Positions 9,701 through 18,460 of a stretch of 64,000 nucleotides of DNA are shown here, in pieces. A program made the position numbers and the translations under genes. Below the pieces are notes generated by a model, which did not search any database, had not been told where the DNA came from, and saw only the letters and a program-made list of their open reading frames with translations. The stretch covers positions 70,532 through 134,531 of the forward strand of contig CAJUQJ010000010.1 in the NCBI GenBank assembly GCA_910588215.1, written 5' to 3'. This DNA is from an uncultured Lachnospiraceae bacterium. Lineage in GTDB: Bacteria; Bacillota; Clostridia; Lachnospirales; Lachnospiraceae. Position 1 is the stretch's first letter; every line of letters begins with the position of its first letter.

Positions 9701-11598
9701 AGGGATATCCGGACAGCGAATTTGTGAAGTTCTCTTATTATACCAGTACGAATATCGAAGGAGAGGATTCGGACGATTCGGATGTGCTGGAAGAGGATAT
9801 ACCGAGCGGAGGGATTCCGTCCGGCTTGTGGTCTTCTGAACTTAAGGAGTATACCTATACCGGCAAGGCGATCAAGCCGGAGATCAGGGTATATGATCAT
9901 AAGACGCGGCTTCAGGAGAAGAAGGACTACACAATAACATACAAGAATAATGTCAATGCGGCAAACAGGGATTCTCAAAAGGCGCCTACGGTTACGATCA
10001 CCGGTAAAGGGAACTATGAGGGCCGGCTGATCAAGACGTTTACGATACTGCCTGTAAATATCGAAAGCTCGGATGTCACCATAGATGATATTTCGGTATT
10101 GTATAATAAGAGGGCGCAGAAACCGGTTCCGACAGTGCAGTGGAACGGAAAGAAGCTGAAGAAAAACAAAGATTATACGATACCGGAAGAAAGCTATACG
10201 GAGATCGGCACTCGCACAATCACCGTGACAGGTATTGGGAATTATACCGGGAAAAGTTCGTTTGAGTTTGTGATCACGGACGGCGTTCCGATGTCTAAGG
10301 TGACGGTCAATAAGATACCGGATCAGGTGTACACGGGTAAGGAGATCAAACCTCTGCCGGTAGTCAAATACAAAGGGAAACTGCTGGAGGAGAATAAGGA
10401 TTATACCGTGGCATATGACGGTACGAATGTAAAAGTGGGAACTGCATCAGTTTTCATCAAAGGCGTAAAAGGTGGCGGATTTGTCGGCACAAAGAGAGTT
10501 ACATTTAAGATCAAGGCGGTCGCATCTTTGTCAAAGGCGAAAGTGAGCATGGAATTTAGTCCTGCCGAGCCGGTCTATACAGGTAAGGAGATTACTTTAA
10601 ACCGGGTAGGAGTAACGGTCAATGTCAAGGGTGAAGACGGTAATATGCATGAGGTCAGGCTCATACAGGGTACAGATTATACGATATCTTATCAGAATAA
10701 TGTAAAAGCCGGGAAGGCGACAGCTGTCTTTACGGGTATGGGAGCATACAGCGGGACCATTAAGAAAACATTTAAGATTTCTCCGCATAAGCTGGATTCC
10801 ATACAGATAAAGATTAAAATGAACAGTTCTTATCGTTACTGTAAAGGCGGCAGTAAGCCGCAGCCTGTAGTGACTTATGGCAACAAGACTTTGAAGCTGG
10901 GTACAGACTATACCTTATCTTATAAAGAGAACAAAAAGCTGGGCAAGAATGCAAGAGTGATCGTCAAGGGAAAAGGTAACTTCGGCGGCAGTGTTGATAA
11001 GATATTTGAAGTTACGCCACAGAAGATGAGCGAGTTGAAGGTGGATGCAGCGGATAAGGTTTACCAGAATAAGAATAATATCTACAAGACGACAGTACGT
11101 GTGCTGGATACGGACGGCGGGCGGCTGAGCGCAGGTAAAGACTATGATAAGAAGGTGAAATACACCTATAGTGCGAACACCAAAGTAGAGATTGCCGGGA
11201 CCAATAAGAAAACGACTCTGCGAAAAGCGGGAGAACTTGTTGATGAGAAAGATATCATTCCGGTAGGAACGACGATCAATGTATCTGTAGATGCGATAGG
11301 AAATAATTACACGGGAAGCGTTTCAGGAACATTCAGGATCGTGCCGGCCAGTATCTCCGGCGCGAAGGTGACAATACCCGTGCAGTTGTATACCGGGCAG
11401 GCGATCACGTTGAATCCGTCCGATATTCAGGTGGTGATAGACGGCACGCCGTTACCTGCTACGGAATATGAAATCGTGGGATACAATAATAATATCAACA
11501 AAGGAACTGCAAAAGTAACGATCCATGGTCTTCATAATTATGGAGGAACGAAGACGGTTGCCTTCAAGATCAAGAGTAAAAGCCTCGCAGGTCTGTAA
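6775..11598 (+). CDS. Giant secreted MBG-repeat surface protein
   Basis: About 1,607 residues. A signal peptide (RLAAVLLSAAVLISS, cut near VQAA) is followed by a 130-residue acidic Asp/Glu/Ser/Thr linker. Three long N-terminal repeats come next, each opening with a (K/V)YDGK motif and a second half opening KRPVTV or PRPVVV (about 175-780); these are MBG/YDG-type beta domains. A chitobiase C-terminal-like domain follows at about 910-995 (DIYYTLDATKPPTKES). Then come six or seven shorter YTGK repeats of the form LxxGKDYTxxYxNN (about 1030-1600). No LPxTG-type motif, membrane anchor or cell-wall-binding domain is visible at the C-terminus, so it is secreted or held non-covalently. The start is uncertain: AAGGAGG is 13 bases from the ATG at 6775 and only one base from the ATG at 6763. 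It is adjacent to the sortase gene. The probable role is adhesion or envelope structure. Confidence 0.88.
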   Translation: MNKISHPKYMRLAAVLLSAAVLISSMDVSMLRVQAAETYDLAEESNAEMPQDNAGDVSDAEVNDDTDTRENEDPADGSESQSEENVSDNDLPTEENDIPGNGDVVDNAAPKEETDPEENEDSSESTDTDMPNDIDPDTGAVSDSADEQHSTGSMTESNALAEDGTDSPTPVNTTVSISGISITDKIYDGKPMAYAGVLKATAKVGEGSAAKVEDVTASITFSYKITGIVDDGSAFPEVTGTVTGVGGTITGFPKNVGTYKLQVQASGNSSDDKYVYAYTGAAEYSFDITKRPVTVRAKDMQIKITDKFPPDPKPPANEYEYEYLASGFIGTDDFSSDKKPKFTCEVAKDEEKGLNIPGRYAIVPAEGSKQTADAGSNYTVVLQQGTLTVLDKETLTIGGDIISDKVYDGKAVVCEIEKLKINGVDLDKVTIPNISYSYSIFGITDSDEKLIYPSKEGDSDAIDTINDHMPTDAGRYKLKIKATSDGYKGNQQFNFDIKKRPVTIKADDAEIKVNDDLPEFGYHVKGFPDEKGEDTEGTSEDEEITNKFQQKPRFTCNADTKVAGEYTIMPTGAYAGPNYLMVYESGKLTIKEGYPVIIEGIKVSNKIYDGKAIDFTIDPKASVDSKDEPDADKIVFSFTYSIAGTKADGAPPVVDDKDKIVWPTDAGEYALQVTAEGTSAQGRTYKYTKEYPFKITPRPVVVKVKDMELRTGDDFPQYEYEIVEAENSGFLGEDTFEKGPSFICDIESMEEPGTYLITASGAKAGANYDITYQPGTLTVIEREVEKTRAFLRVIAPQPVLNIENGTPLEQMALPDSVTIKTRNIGAADGEVTVNETEEITETTQVIWERKPVDGTSYSVASPTAQTFKLQGTVVLPADVAGPEVPEGAEDPLLVKIQVSVREQWISREKVAKPKANIATGTAVRRGTKVTLSCDTEGADIYYTLDATKPPTKESNRYTYPIEINGYTVIWAFAYKEGYPDSEFVKFSYYTSTNIEGEDSDDSDVLEEDIPSGGIPSGLWSSELKEYTYTGKAIKPEIRVYDHKTRLQEKKDYTITYKNNVNAANRDSQKAPTVTITGKGNYEGRLIKTFTILPVNIESSDVTIDDISVLYNKRAQKPVPTVQWNGKKLKKNKDYTIPEESYTEIGTRTITVTGIGNYTGKSSFEFVITDGVPMSKVTVNKIPDQVYTGKEIKPLPVVKYKGKLLEENKDYTVAYDGTNVKVGTASVFIKGVKGGGFVGTKRVTFKIKAVASLSKAKVSMEFSPAEPVYTGKEITLNRVGVTVNVKGEDGNMHEVRLIQGTDYTISYQNNVKAGKATAVFTGMGAYSGTIKKTFKISPHKLDSIQIKIKMNSSYRYCKGGSKPQPVVTYGNKTLKLGTDYTLSYKENKKLGKNARVIVKGKGNFGGSVDKIFEVTPQKMSELKVDAADKVYQNKNNIYKTTVRVLDTDGGRLSAGKDYDKKVKYTYSANTKVEIAGTNKKTTLRKAGELVDEKDIIPVGTTINVSVDAIGNNYTGSVSGTFRIVPASISGAKVTIPVQLYTGQAITLNPSDIQVVIDGTPLPATEYEIVGYNNNINKGTAKVTIHGLHNYGGTKTVAFKIKSKSLAGL

Positions 11599-11609
11599 TT
11601 GAGTAAGAC

Positions 11610-11638
11610 AGGACTCTCGTCACGAGAGTCCTCGTTTT
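11610..11638 (+). terminator. Terminator after the MBG-repeat gene
   Basis: AGGACTCTCGT (11610-11620) and ACGAGAGTCCT (11622-11632) form a perfect stem, followed by CGTTTT. It separates the MBG gene from the sortase gene, so these are distinct transcription units unless there is read-through. Confidence 0.88.
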
Positions 11639-11756
11639 ATCATATAGATAATTTCGTTATTATTTACGGATTCAAAGTTTCCGAGAGCAGGACTGCACAG
11701 CATGTACTAAGATCTGGCTGTCTGCCGTGCCTTGTCGCATATATCTTGTGTAAATT

Positions 11757-11786
11757 TTGACAAAACACTTGCATAAATCTCAATAT
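11757..11786 (+). promoter_or_regulatory. Possible promoter of the sortase operon
   Basis: TTGACA (11757-11762) with CAATAT (11781-11786) at an 18-base spacing; the -10 is poor. A perfect TATAAT at 11846-11851 lies too close to the ribosome binding site and lacks a -35 box. The true start of this operon is therefore not settled by eye. Confidence 0.35.
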
Positions 11787-11866
11787 ATAGTAAAATTATA
11801 CTATATGCCAATATTGGATAACTGCTTTATTGGCTTAGAGCATACTATAATAAAGGGGAGATCCCC

Positions 11867-13069
11867 ATGGCGGGATTAGAAGTTGCCGGCAGAAGGTTCC
11901 GGACAGAGACAGACTATCAGGCGGCTCTGCGGGATCAGGCAAAGATTGATAAGATCAAAACACAAGTCAATATGGAGCAGCCGGGAGAAGTGATCACGCT
12001 GTATGCTGATATGCAATCCGGGAAGTATCGCTTTGAAACGGCAGTCGGAAATGATTTTGATGATGAGATCTATGAGCTTGCACAGGAGTTTAAGGGACAG
12101 GGATACAACAGGGACAGCAGGCTTCCGACCGAGAATGAGAAGAGAAGCCGGTTCCCGGGCCGGAAGACAGGCGGTCATACGAACCAGGCGAAGCGTGCGG
12201 CTAAGAGGGCAGATATCCGTCCTATTCAGGAAGAACTGGACGATGAGCTGCAACGGGAAATCTTCCGTGAATTGAAGAGACGTGAGAAACGCCGCAGGAT
12301 GACAGTTGCTTTGTGTTCCCTCATCGCGATCGTGTGTTTTGGTTATTTCGGTGTTTATTATTATTTTGCAGACAGGACGGAAGCCGACTATGAGAATCTG
12401 GCACAGTTGAAAGGAAGCGGCGCGAAGACCGGTACTCTTTTTCATCAGATTCACTATACGGAAGAAGAGGACATCGAACTGGAAGTGTTAGAAGAGTACC
12501 AGACTTTGTATAATAAGAACAAAAAGCTAATCGGATGGCTGAAAATTGACGATACAAATATAGATTACCCTGTGATGCAGACGGTTAACAATGAGTATTA
12601 TCTGGATCATAATTTCAATCAGGAGTATGATAAGAACGGAAGCCTGTTTCTGGATAAAGACTGCGATGTGGTACAGAGGAATACGAATCTGATCATATAT
12701 GGGCATCATATGAAGTCCGGTAAGATGTTTGGTGGTTTAAATAAGTACAGCAGTGAAGAATATGCCAGGAAGCATTCCGAAATTCAGTTTGATACGATTT
12801 ATAAGAAGGGAACTTATGAGGTTATGTATGTGTTCCGTTCAAAAATATATAATGAGGAAGATGTGGTATTTAAATACTATAAGTTTCTGGACGCCGCTTC
12901 TGAGAAGGAATTTGATTCCAATATGCAGGAGATGGAAGCACTCTCGCTTTATGATACCGGTGTGAAAGCAAGCTATGGAGATGAATTGCTGACGTTGTCG
13001 ACTTGTGACAATTCTGAGACCGATGGAAGGTTTGTTGTGGTGGCAAAGAGAGTGAAAGAAGAGAATTGA
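11867..13069 (+). CDS. srtB: Class B sortase with cytoplasmic N-terminal extension
   Basis: 400-residue membrane-bound transpeptidase of the sortase family. The catalytic set is visible: His280 in YGHHM, Cys380 in LSTCD and Arg388 in DGRFVVVAKR. The extended loops before the Cys and the DTNIDYPV(M) segment fit class B. The membrane anchor is at about residues 145-168. It is preceded by about 144 cytoplasmic residues, including a folded-looking segment (about 1-75, FRTETDYQAAL to ALAQEF-like) and a very basic stretch (KRREKRRR) just before the membrane. That makes it far longer than typical SrtB (about 230-250 residues). AGGGGAG precedes the ATG by six bases. It is followed 50 bases later by two genes whose products end in PxTG sorting signals, which are its likely substrates. 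Confidence 0.93.
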   Translation: MAGLEVAGRRFRTETDYQAALRDQAKIDKIKTQVNMEQPGEVITLYADMQSGKYRFETAVGNDFDDEIYELAQEFKGQGYNRDSRLPTENEKRSRFPGRKTGGHTNQAKRAAKRADIRPIQEELDDELQREIFRELKRREKRRRMTVALCSLIAIVCFGYFGVYYYFADRTEADYENLAQLKGSGAKTGTLFHQIHYTEEEDIELEVLEEYQTLYNKNKKLIGWLKIDDTNIDYPVMQTVNNEYYLDHNFNQEYDKNGSLFLDKDCDVVQRNTNLIIYGHHMKSGKMFGGLNKYSSEEYARKHSEIQFDTIYKKGTYEVMYVFRSKIYNEEDVVFKYYKFLDAASEKEFDSNMQEMEALSLYDTGVKASYGDELLTLSTCDNSETDGRFVVVAKRVKEEN

Positions 13070-13119
13070 TCAGTTGCATTGACGATAGACAGAATGTGTA
13101 AGGGAATGAGGAAAAGACG

Positions 13120-16100
13120 ATGGCCAAAAAGACAGTATCGAAAAAATCCAGGAGAAGATTAAAGAAAACGGTGCGGAGAAGTATCGCCGCGATGCTGATG
13201 ATCACATCGATTGTTATCGCTGCGATCCCGGTACCGGAGAACAGGGCTGCGAATGAGCAGCCTGGCGGGACGACAGGCGGCGATGCCGGCATTCAGTATG
13301 AAGATGCATCGAAGGCAGAAGGCGATTATGAAACGAATCCCGGGAAGACATTGAATGAATACGCTGACAGTACGGATGACCAGTTGGAACAGGCGGTGAG
13401 AGACGACGAACTGATCCAGACGGAGATTGTGGTGAGAGACGGACAGTCGCTTGTGCTTACGTGGCAGTTCTTATATGAGCCGATCAGCGCTAATTACGGC
13501 CGTCTGTGCAGGTACAATAATTATTTCCCGCGGGATGTCGTGAATCTTGGACTGCAGCCTAACGAGAGTTATTTTGCGATTAAAGAGGGGGAATTTAATA
13601 CCTATTTTGGCGTTAATGGAGCAGAACCGAAGGACTGCGGTATCCAGTATATGGATAACTTAAGTCAGAGCAATCAGTTCTACCCGACCAATTCCATTAC
13701 ATACAGCTATCTGGACTATGATTATGCCTCAGATGCTGTGATCCTGGATGAGAAGACGATAGCCTTCTTTGAGAAATATTTTGCGAGAGACTATGCTACA
13801 AAGACAGAGGAATTTAAGGCATATTACAGAGAGAAAGAGAACAACCCGTCCGTTCCCGTGCCGGAGGATATGGTGAGGACGCCTTCTGAGCACCTGGACA
13901 GCAATCAGCGGATAGAGTTTTTCTGTGAGCATAATAATATCCTGAAAGGAACCAACTATAAATTAACGGTTGCTACGGATCAAAGACTGAACCAGCAGAA
14001 ATCATTGATCTATGTGGCATACAGTGATACGCCGTCGGCGGATCTTCCGTATGGTTATGTGGATGTTGACGGGTATCTTGTATTGTTGGATGTACGTTAT
14101 ATCAGTACCATCGGTGACAGAGCTTTCCAGAATGTTCAGAACGTTGGGCAGATTGATTTCTCGGATAAGGTACAGTATATCGGTGAGAGCGCATTTGAGA
14201 ATTCCGGTATTACCAGCGTTGTGATCGGTAATGCGGACATGATTGGTAACAGAGCTTTCTACGGCTGTCAGAAATTGACAACGGTAACCTTTACGGAGAC
14301 GGCGGATACGAATACCATCGGTGCGGAGGCTTTCCGTATGTCCGGTATCAATACACCGCTGACGCTGCCTTGGACGATGAAGACGATCGGACACGGGGCT
14401 TTTTCGGATTGCCTTGGCCTGACCGAGGTCAGATTTGACGACAGGATCAGCGAGTGTAATATAGCAAAGTATGCTTTCTTTGGGGATACCAGACTTGCAA
14501 CGGTGAATTTTGGAACGGCTAAGATCAGGAATCTGGGCAGAGGCAGCTTCGCGGTTCCGACACCGAGCGGTGATGCTATGCAGACTTTCTCCTTCCCGAG
14601 TGAAGGGTTGGAGACGATGGATGAATATGTCCTCGCCAATCACAGGAACCTGGAAGAGGTGAACATACAGAATTTCACAAAGAAGATACCGGAATCCACT
14701 TTCTATAATTGTTTTGGCCTGAAGAAGGCGGTGTTCTCGGATAAATGCGGGGCTGCATCTTTTGATCCCGGATTATTCAAGTATGTGACGAATGCGGATT
14801 TCTGTGTCTATGGACCGGAGTTGTATGCTGACGGACCTGCATTCCCGAGAAGCAGCACATGGGAAGCTTTCAGGAATGATGGTAAAGGCATTCCTTATGT
14901 GTATGAACGCGGCGGCAAGACTTACTATGAGATGGCGCTGGAGAGTGATGACGGTACCCGGTATCGTTATGCGGCCGGTAATGACGGGGAATTGATTTCC
15001 TGCGCATTGATCGATCCGGGCAGTACGAAGAGCGTTGATATTGTCATCCCGAGCAAGATAGGTAACTTTGATATTAAGAGCATCGGTTCGGAGTGTTTCT
15101 CGGATAAAGATCTGCGTGGTAAGATCAAGAGCATTACGATTCAGAACCGTTCTGTCAGTACGATAGCTGCCGGAGCTTTCAGAGATCTGCCGCTGTTGGA
15201 GAAAGTGCGGATCGGAGATTCTGTGACCAGCATCGGTGCGGATGCTTTCGCCGGATGTAACAGGCTGTATGACGTTTACTTTACGAAACCGGCGGCCGGT
15301 TATGAAGCGCTGGCTATGGATGATACTGCTTTTGTAACCCATGGCAGCCAGCTTACTTTCCATGGAGATATCGTGGAGGGATATGCGCCTTTTGAGTGGG
15401 CTACGGACGTTACGCATGTGCTGAAAGATCCTGATAATGTGAATCTGCCGGCGATCAACGTATGCTATCAGAGCCTGTGGGACAGCGAGAACGGCACACA
15501 TCTGACGGTAATGTGTGATAAGGAAGGCGTGGTAACGCTGTTGGATTATCCGAAATTCAGTGATCTGAGCGAGGATAAGATCCAGTATGATGAAGAACTG
15601 CGGGATTACTGCAGGGATATGGAGAATTACTACTACTATACGGTTTATGATAACGGTGACGGCGTTGAGAAAATGCGCAGAGATTATGCGTATATCTGGA
15701 ATGCTTATCAAGAGGGGGAGGACAGTGTCACATTGCAGGACGGCACGATCATCCTGAAGGCAGATTATTCGTCGGCTCTTGATGAGCGGTACGGTCCCTG
15801 GATCAATCCCAATTACTGTGAACCGGGATTCTGGGGAAGTTATCTGCCGGGCGGCGGCACTACGGCTTCTGCAAAGAACAATATAGCGGATCTGTTGTTT
15901 GAGCCGATCGTTGTGGAGGCTGCAGGAAGGAATCCGGTGCCATACTTTACGGCGAATCCGTATAATTTCATGGATAATTATGACAGCTACCTCAATGATC
16001 CGGCGTATGAATCCTTCCCGGATTATAAGAAGGTGCCTGATAAGGTATGGAATTTCATTAACGCTACGCAGGATATCTTCGTCCCGGCCGGTGTGGATTC

Positions 16101-18450
16101 CATGGATGTGAAGGCATATTACGAGGCCAACAGAGATAATTACGATACCTATATCACGAAGAAGAGACCTACGGAGAGCGACCGGATGTATCGGATCTCC
16201 ACGAATGGATCTGTTCCGGGATTGTTCAGCGGATATTATAAGGATTATGAGGATGGAGACTCCAGAGAACAGAATCCCAATGGTAACGATCATATTAAGA
16301 GTGTTACGCTTTCAACCGTAAAGTCACTGCCGGATTATGCGTTTGACAATTGCGAACAGTTAGAAAGAGTGTCACTGGGGAATATCGAACAGATGGGAGC
16401 ACTTCCTTTCAGGGGCTGTACAAGTCTGACCAATGTGGCCGGCAATGAGAAATATCCGGCAGAGAACGGAATCATCTATGAGAAGCAGGAGGGGGATCCT
16501 GCAAAGTATAAGATCATAGAATGTCTTCTGACGAGAGGTATGCAGGGAACCGGTGTAGAGGGACTGGAGAATATCAGCATCGGGCCTGAGTGGGACAGCA
16601 AGATCAATGATGTGGTAGAGATCGCCGAGAGCGCTTTCGAGGATTGTAAAGGTATTTCCAATGTGATCCTGTCAGGCGCAGAGGGATTGCAGACGATTCC
16701 TGAGAATGCCTTCAGAAATTGTGAAGAATTGATCAACGTAACGCTTCCGTCAAGCGTCAATAAGATCTGGGACGATGCTTTCAGTGGGGCGATGAATAAC
16801 TGGACGATCACGATCCCCGGACGGGAAGTGGATATTTCTGATATTGCGTTCGATCCGAAAGAAAAGGTTACGATCTATACGTATGAGGATTCGGCAGCAT
16901 ATCGTTATGCCAAGAGAAAGAATATTAAGGTCGAACTGTTGAATGCTTACCGGGTTATGTTCTATGACTATGACGGTACGCAGATCGGTGACACACAGAC
17001 GGTAAAGAAAGAGGATGGCGGAAGAGCTGTGGAACCGGAAGAGGCGGCAGCATTAAAGGAGAAGGATCACAGGCCGGGATATACCTTTGACGGATGGCTG
17101 TCTGCGGAAGGAAAGACGCTTGCAGATGAGGTCACGTCGGATTTGACCATCTTCATGGCACAGTATGTTGCCGATGGCAGTATGGTGAATGGTAAGTATG
17201 TGGTAGAGTTCCTTGACGGTATCGACGGGCGCAGGCTCAGTGGACGTAACTCGAACGAAGACGACGGGAAATATTATATAGAAGCGGGTACCAGTTTCAA
17301 AGATGCCGGATGGGAGGCGCCTACTTACAATACTCATGACGGCTATAAGTTCAAGGAATGGAGTCAGAGTTGGACGGTAGATACCAAGATAGAATCCAAT
17401 ATGACGGTTATTGCTCTGTATGCGGCAAATTCCGCCAACAGTAGTGGTGGTTCAACGAACACCAGTAGAAACAGCACGACGAGTAGGAACAGTTCAACAA
17501 GCAATAACAGCAGTAATACTTCTTCGTCAAGTTCCAGTAGTTCGACCAGTACCAGTTCGACGACCTCAGGATCGTCATCCGCACCGACGATGTATACGGT
17601 AACGGTAGTGAACGGAAGCGGAAGCGGAAGCTATGCACAAGGTACTACGGTAGTGATCGCAGCGAATGAGCCTGCGGCGGGAATGGTGTTCCAGAAGTGG
17701 ACGACAGAATCCAACGGTGTAACACTGGCCAGTGTAAGTATGCCGGCTACGACATTCACGATGCCTGCCGGTAACGTTACGGTAACTGCGAATTATGTTG
17801 CGGCGCCTGCGGCTTCGACAGCTCCTGCAGGCGGCGGAGGAAACGGCGGAAATGGTAACGGAAACAGTGGTACGGGAAGTACCCGTGTTGATATCACGAA
17901 ACCGGGAATATCCAATAAAGACCTTGCGGCAGCGAATGTCAACGGATCTACCGATAACTTTATCATTAAGATCACGGAGACCGATGAGGCGACGAAAGCT
18001 GTATCTGATGCTTTGACAGGTAAATATGGCAGTTTGGATAACATCCTGTATTATGCGATGGATATCAGCTTGTATGATTCCACCGGTACGGTCAAGATTA
18101 CGGATACATCGGGTATCTCTGTAGATATTACCATCCCGATTCCGGATGCGCTGGTGGCTTATGGCGGTAATAATATGGCAGGGGCGGTTGTCAACGGTAA
18201 TCAGTTAGAGAATCTGAATGAGAACTTCACGACGATAAACGGAGTTCCCTGTATCAGATTTACGGCGTCGCATTTCTCGCCATACACGATCTATGTAGAT
18301 ACGGGTAATCTGACGGAAGGTCTGCTGGATACAACGCCGAAGACAGGAGATCCGATACATCCGAAATGGTTCTTGTCTATAGGGCTGGCATGCTTATCGA
18401 TCATCTTGTTTATGAAGAGAGATAAGAGAGTCAAAGTGAAAACAGCATAA
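13120..18450 (+). CDS. Giant BspA-like leucine-rich-repeat surface protein with sorting signal
   Basis: 1,776 residues. A basic N-terminus and signal peptide (AAMLMITSIVIAAIP) lead into a long N-terminal region. Then come three sets of BspA-type leucine-rich repeats (about 308-570, 640-740 and 1065-1265), recognisable as IGxxAFxxCxxLxxVxF units. Two Listeria/Bacteroides-type InlB B-repeats (YTFDGWLSA and YKFKEWSQ regions) lie at about 1275-1437. A Ser/Thr/Asn-rich linker (1437-1487), a divergent InlB-like repeat (1490-1560), a Gly/Asn linker and a pre-anchor beta domain follow. The C-terminus carries TPKTG at 1739-1743, then DPIHPKWF, a hydrophobic segment and the basic tail KRDKRVKVK, a sortase sorting signal. 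Such proteins act as adhesins. It sits between the sortase and a second protein of the same design, ten bases before it. Confidence 0.93.
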   Translation: MAKKTVSKKSRRRLKKTVRRSIAAMLMITSIVIAAIPVPENRAANEQPGGTTGGDAGIQYEDASKAEGDYETNPGKTLNEYADSTDDQLEQAVRDDELIQTEIVVRDGQSLVLTWQFLYEPISANYGRLCRYNNYFPRDVVNLGLQPNESYFAIKEGEFNTYFGVNGAEPKDCGIQYMDNLSQSNQFYPTNSITYSYLDYDYASDAVILDEKTIAFFEKYFARDYATKTEEFKAYYREKENNPSVPVPEDMVRTPSEHLDSNQRIEFFCEHNNILKGTNYKLTVATDQRLNQQKSLIYVAYSDTPSADLPYGYVDVDGYLVLLDVRYISTIGDRAFQNVQNVGQIDFSDKVQYIGESAFENSGITSVVIGNADMIGNRAFYGCQKLTTVTFTETADTNTIGAEAFRMSGINTPLTLPWTMKTIGHGAFSDCLGLTEVRFDDRISECNIAKYAFFGDTRLATVNFGTAKIRNLGRGSFAVPTPSGDAMQTFSFPSEGLETMDEYVLANHRNLEEVNIQNFTKKIPESTFYNCFGLKKAVFSDKCGAASFDPGLFKYVTNADFCVYGPELYADGPAFPRSSTWEAFRNDGKGIPYVYERGGKTYYEMALESDDGTRYRYAAGNDGELISCALIDPGSTKSVDIVIPSKIGNFDIKSIGSECFSDKDLRGKIKSITIQNRSVSTIAAGAFRDLPLLEKVRIGDSVTSIGADAFAGCNRLYDVYFTKPAAGYEALAMDDTAFVTHGSQLTFHGDIVEGYAPFEWATDVTHVLKDPDNVNLPAINVCYQSLWDSENGTHLTVMCDKEGVVTLLDYPKFSDLSEDKIQYDEELRDYCRDMENYYYYTVYDNGDGVEKMRRDYAYIWNAYQEGEDSVTLQDGTIILKADYSSALDERYGPWINPNYCEPGFWGSYLPGGGTTASAKNNIADLLFEPIVVEAAGRNPVPYFTANPYNFMDNYDSYLNDPAYESFPDYKKVPDKVWNFINATQDIFVPAGVDSMDVKAYYEANRDNYDTYITKKRPTESDRMYRISTNGSVPGLFSGYYKDYEDGDSREQNPNGNDHIKSVTLSTVKSLPDYAFDNCEQLERVSLGNIEQMGALPFRGCTSLTNVAGNEKYPAENGIIYEKQEGDPAKYKIIECLLTRGMQGTGVEGLENISIGPEWDSKINDVVEIAESAFEDCKGISNVILSGAEGLQTIPENAFRNCEELINVTLPSSVNKIWDDAFSGAMNNWTITIPGREVDISDIAFDPKEKVTIYTYEDSAAYRYAKRKNIKVELLNAYRVMFYDYDGTQIGDTQTVKKEDGGRAVEPEEAAALKEKDHRPGYTFDGWLSAEGKTLADEVTSDLTIFMAQYVADGSMVNGKYVVEFLDGIDGRRLSGRNSNEDDGKYYIEAGTSFKDAGWEAPTYNTHDGYKFKEWSQSWTVDTKIESNMTVIALYAANSANSSGGSTNTSRNSTTSRNSSTSNNSSNTSSSSSSSSTSTSSTTSGSSSAPTMYTVTVVNGSGSGSYAQGTTVVIAANEPAAGMVFQKWTTESNGVTLASVSMPATTFTMPAGNVTVTANYVAAPAASTAPAGGGGNGGNGNGNSGTGSTRVDITKPGISNKDLAAANVNGSTDNFIIKITETDEATKAVSDALTGKYGSLDNILYYAMDISLYDSTGTVKITDTSGISVDITIPIPDALVAYGGNNMAGAVVNGNQLENLNENFTTINGVPCIRFTASHFSPYTIYVDTGNLTEGLLDTTPKTGDPIHPKWFLSIGLACLSIILFMKRDKRVKVKTA

Positions 18451-18460
18451 AGGAAAATTT

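Noticed and set aside
14773..16293. 506-codon reverse-strand open frame
   Set aside because: It runs antisense through the giant LRR protein gene; its Ile/Arg/His-rich product reflects the sense codons and it lacks a ribosome binding site.
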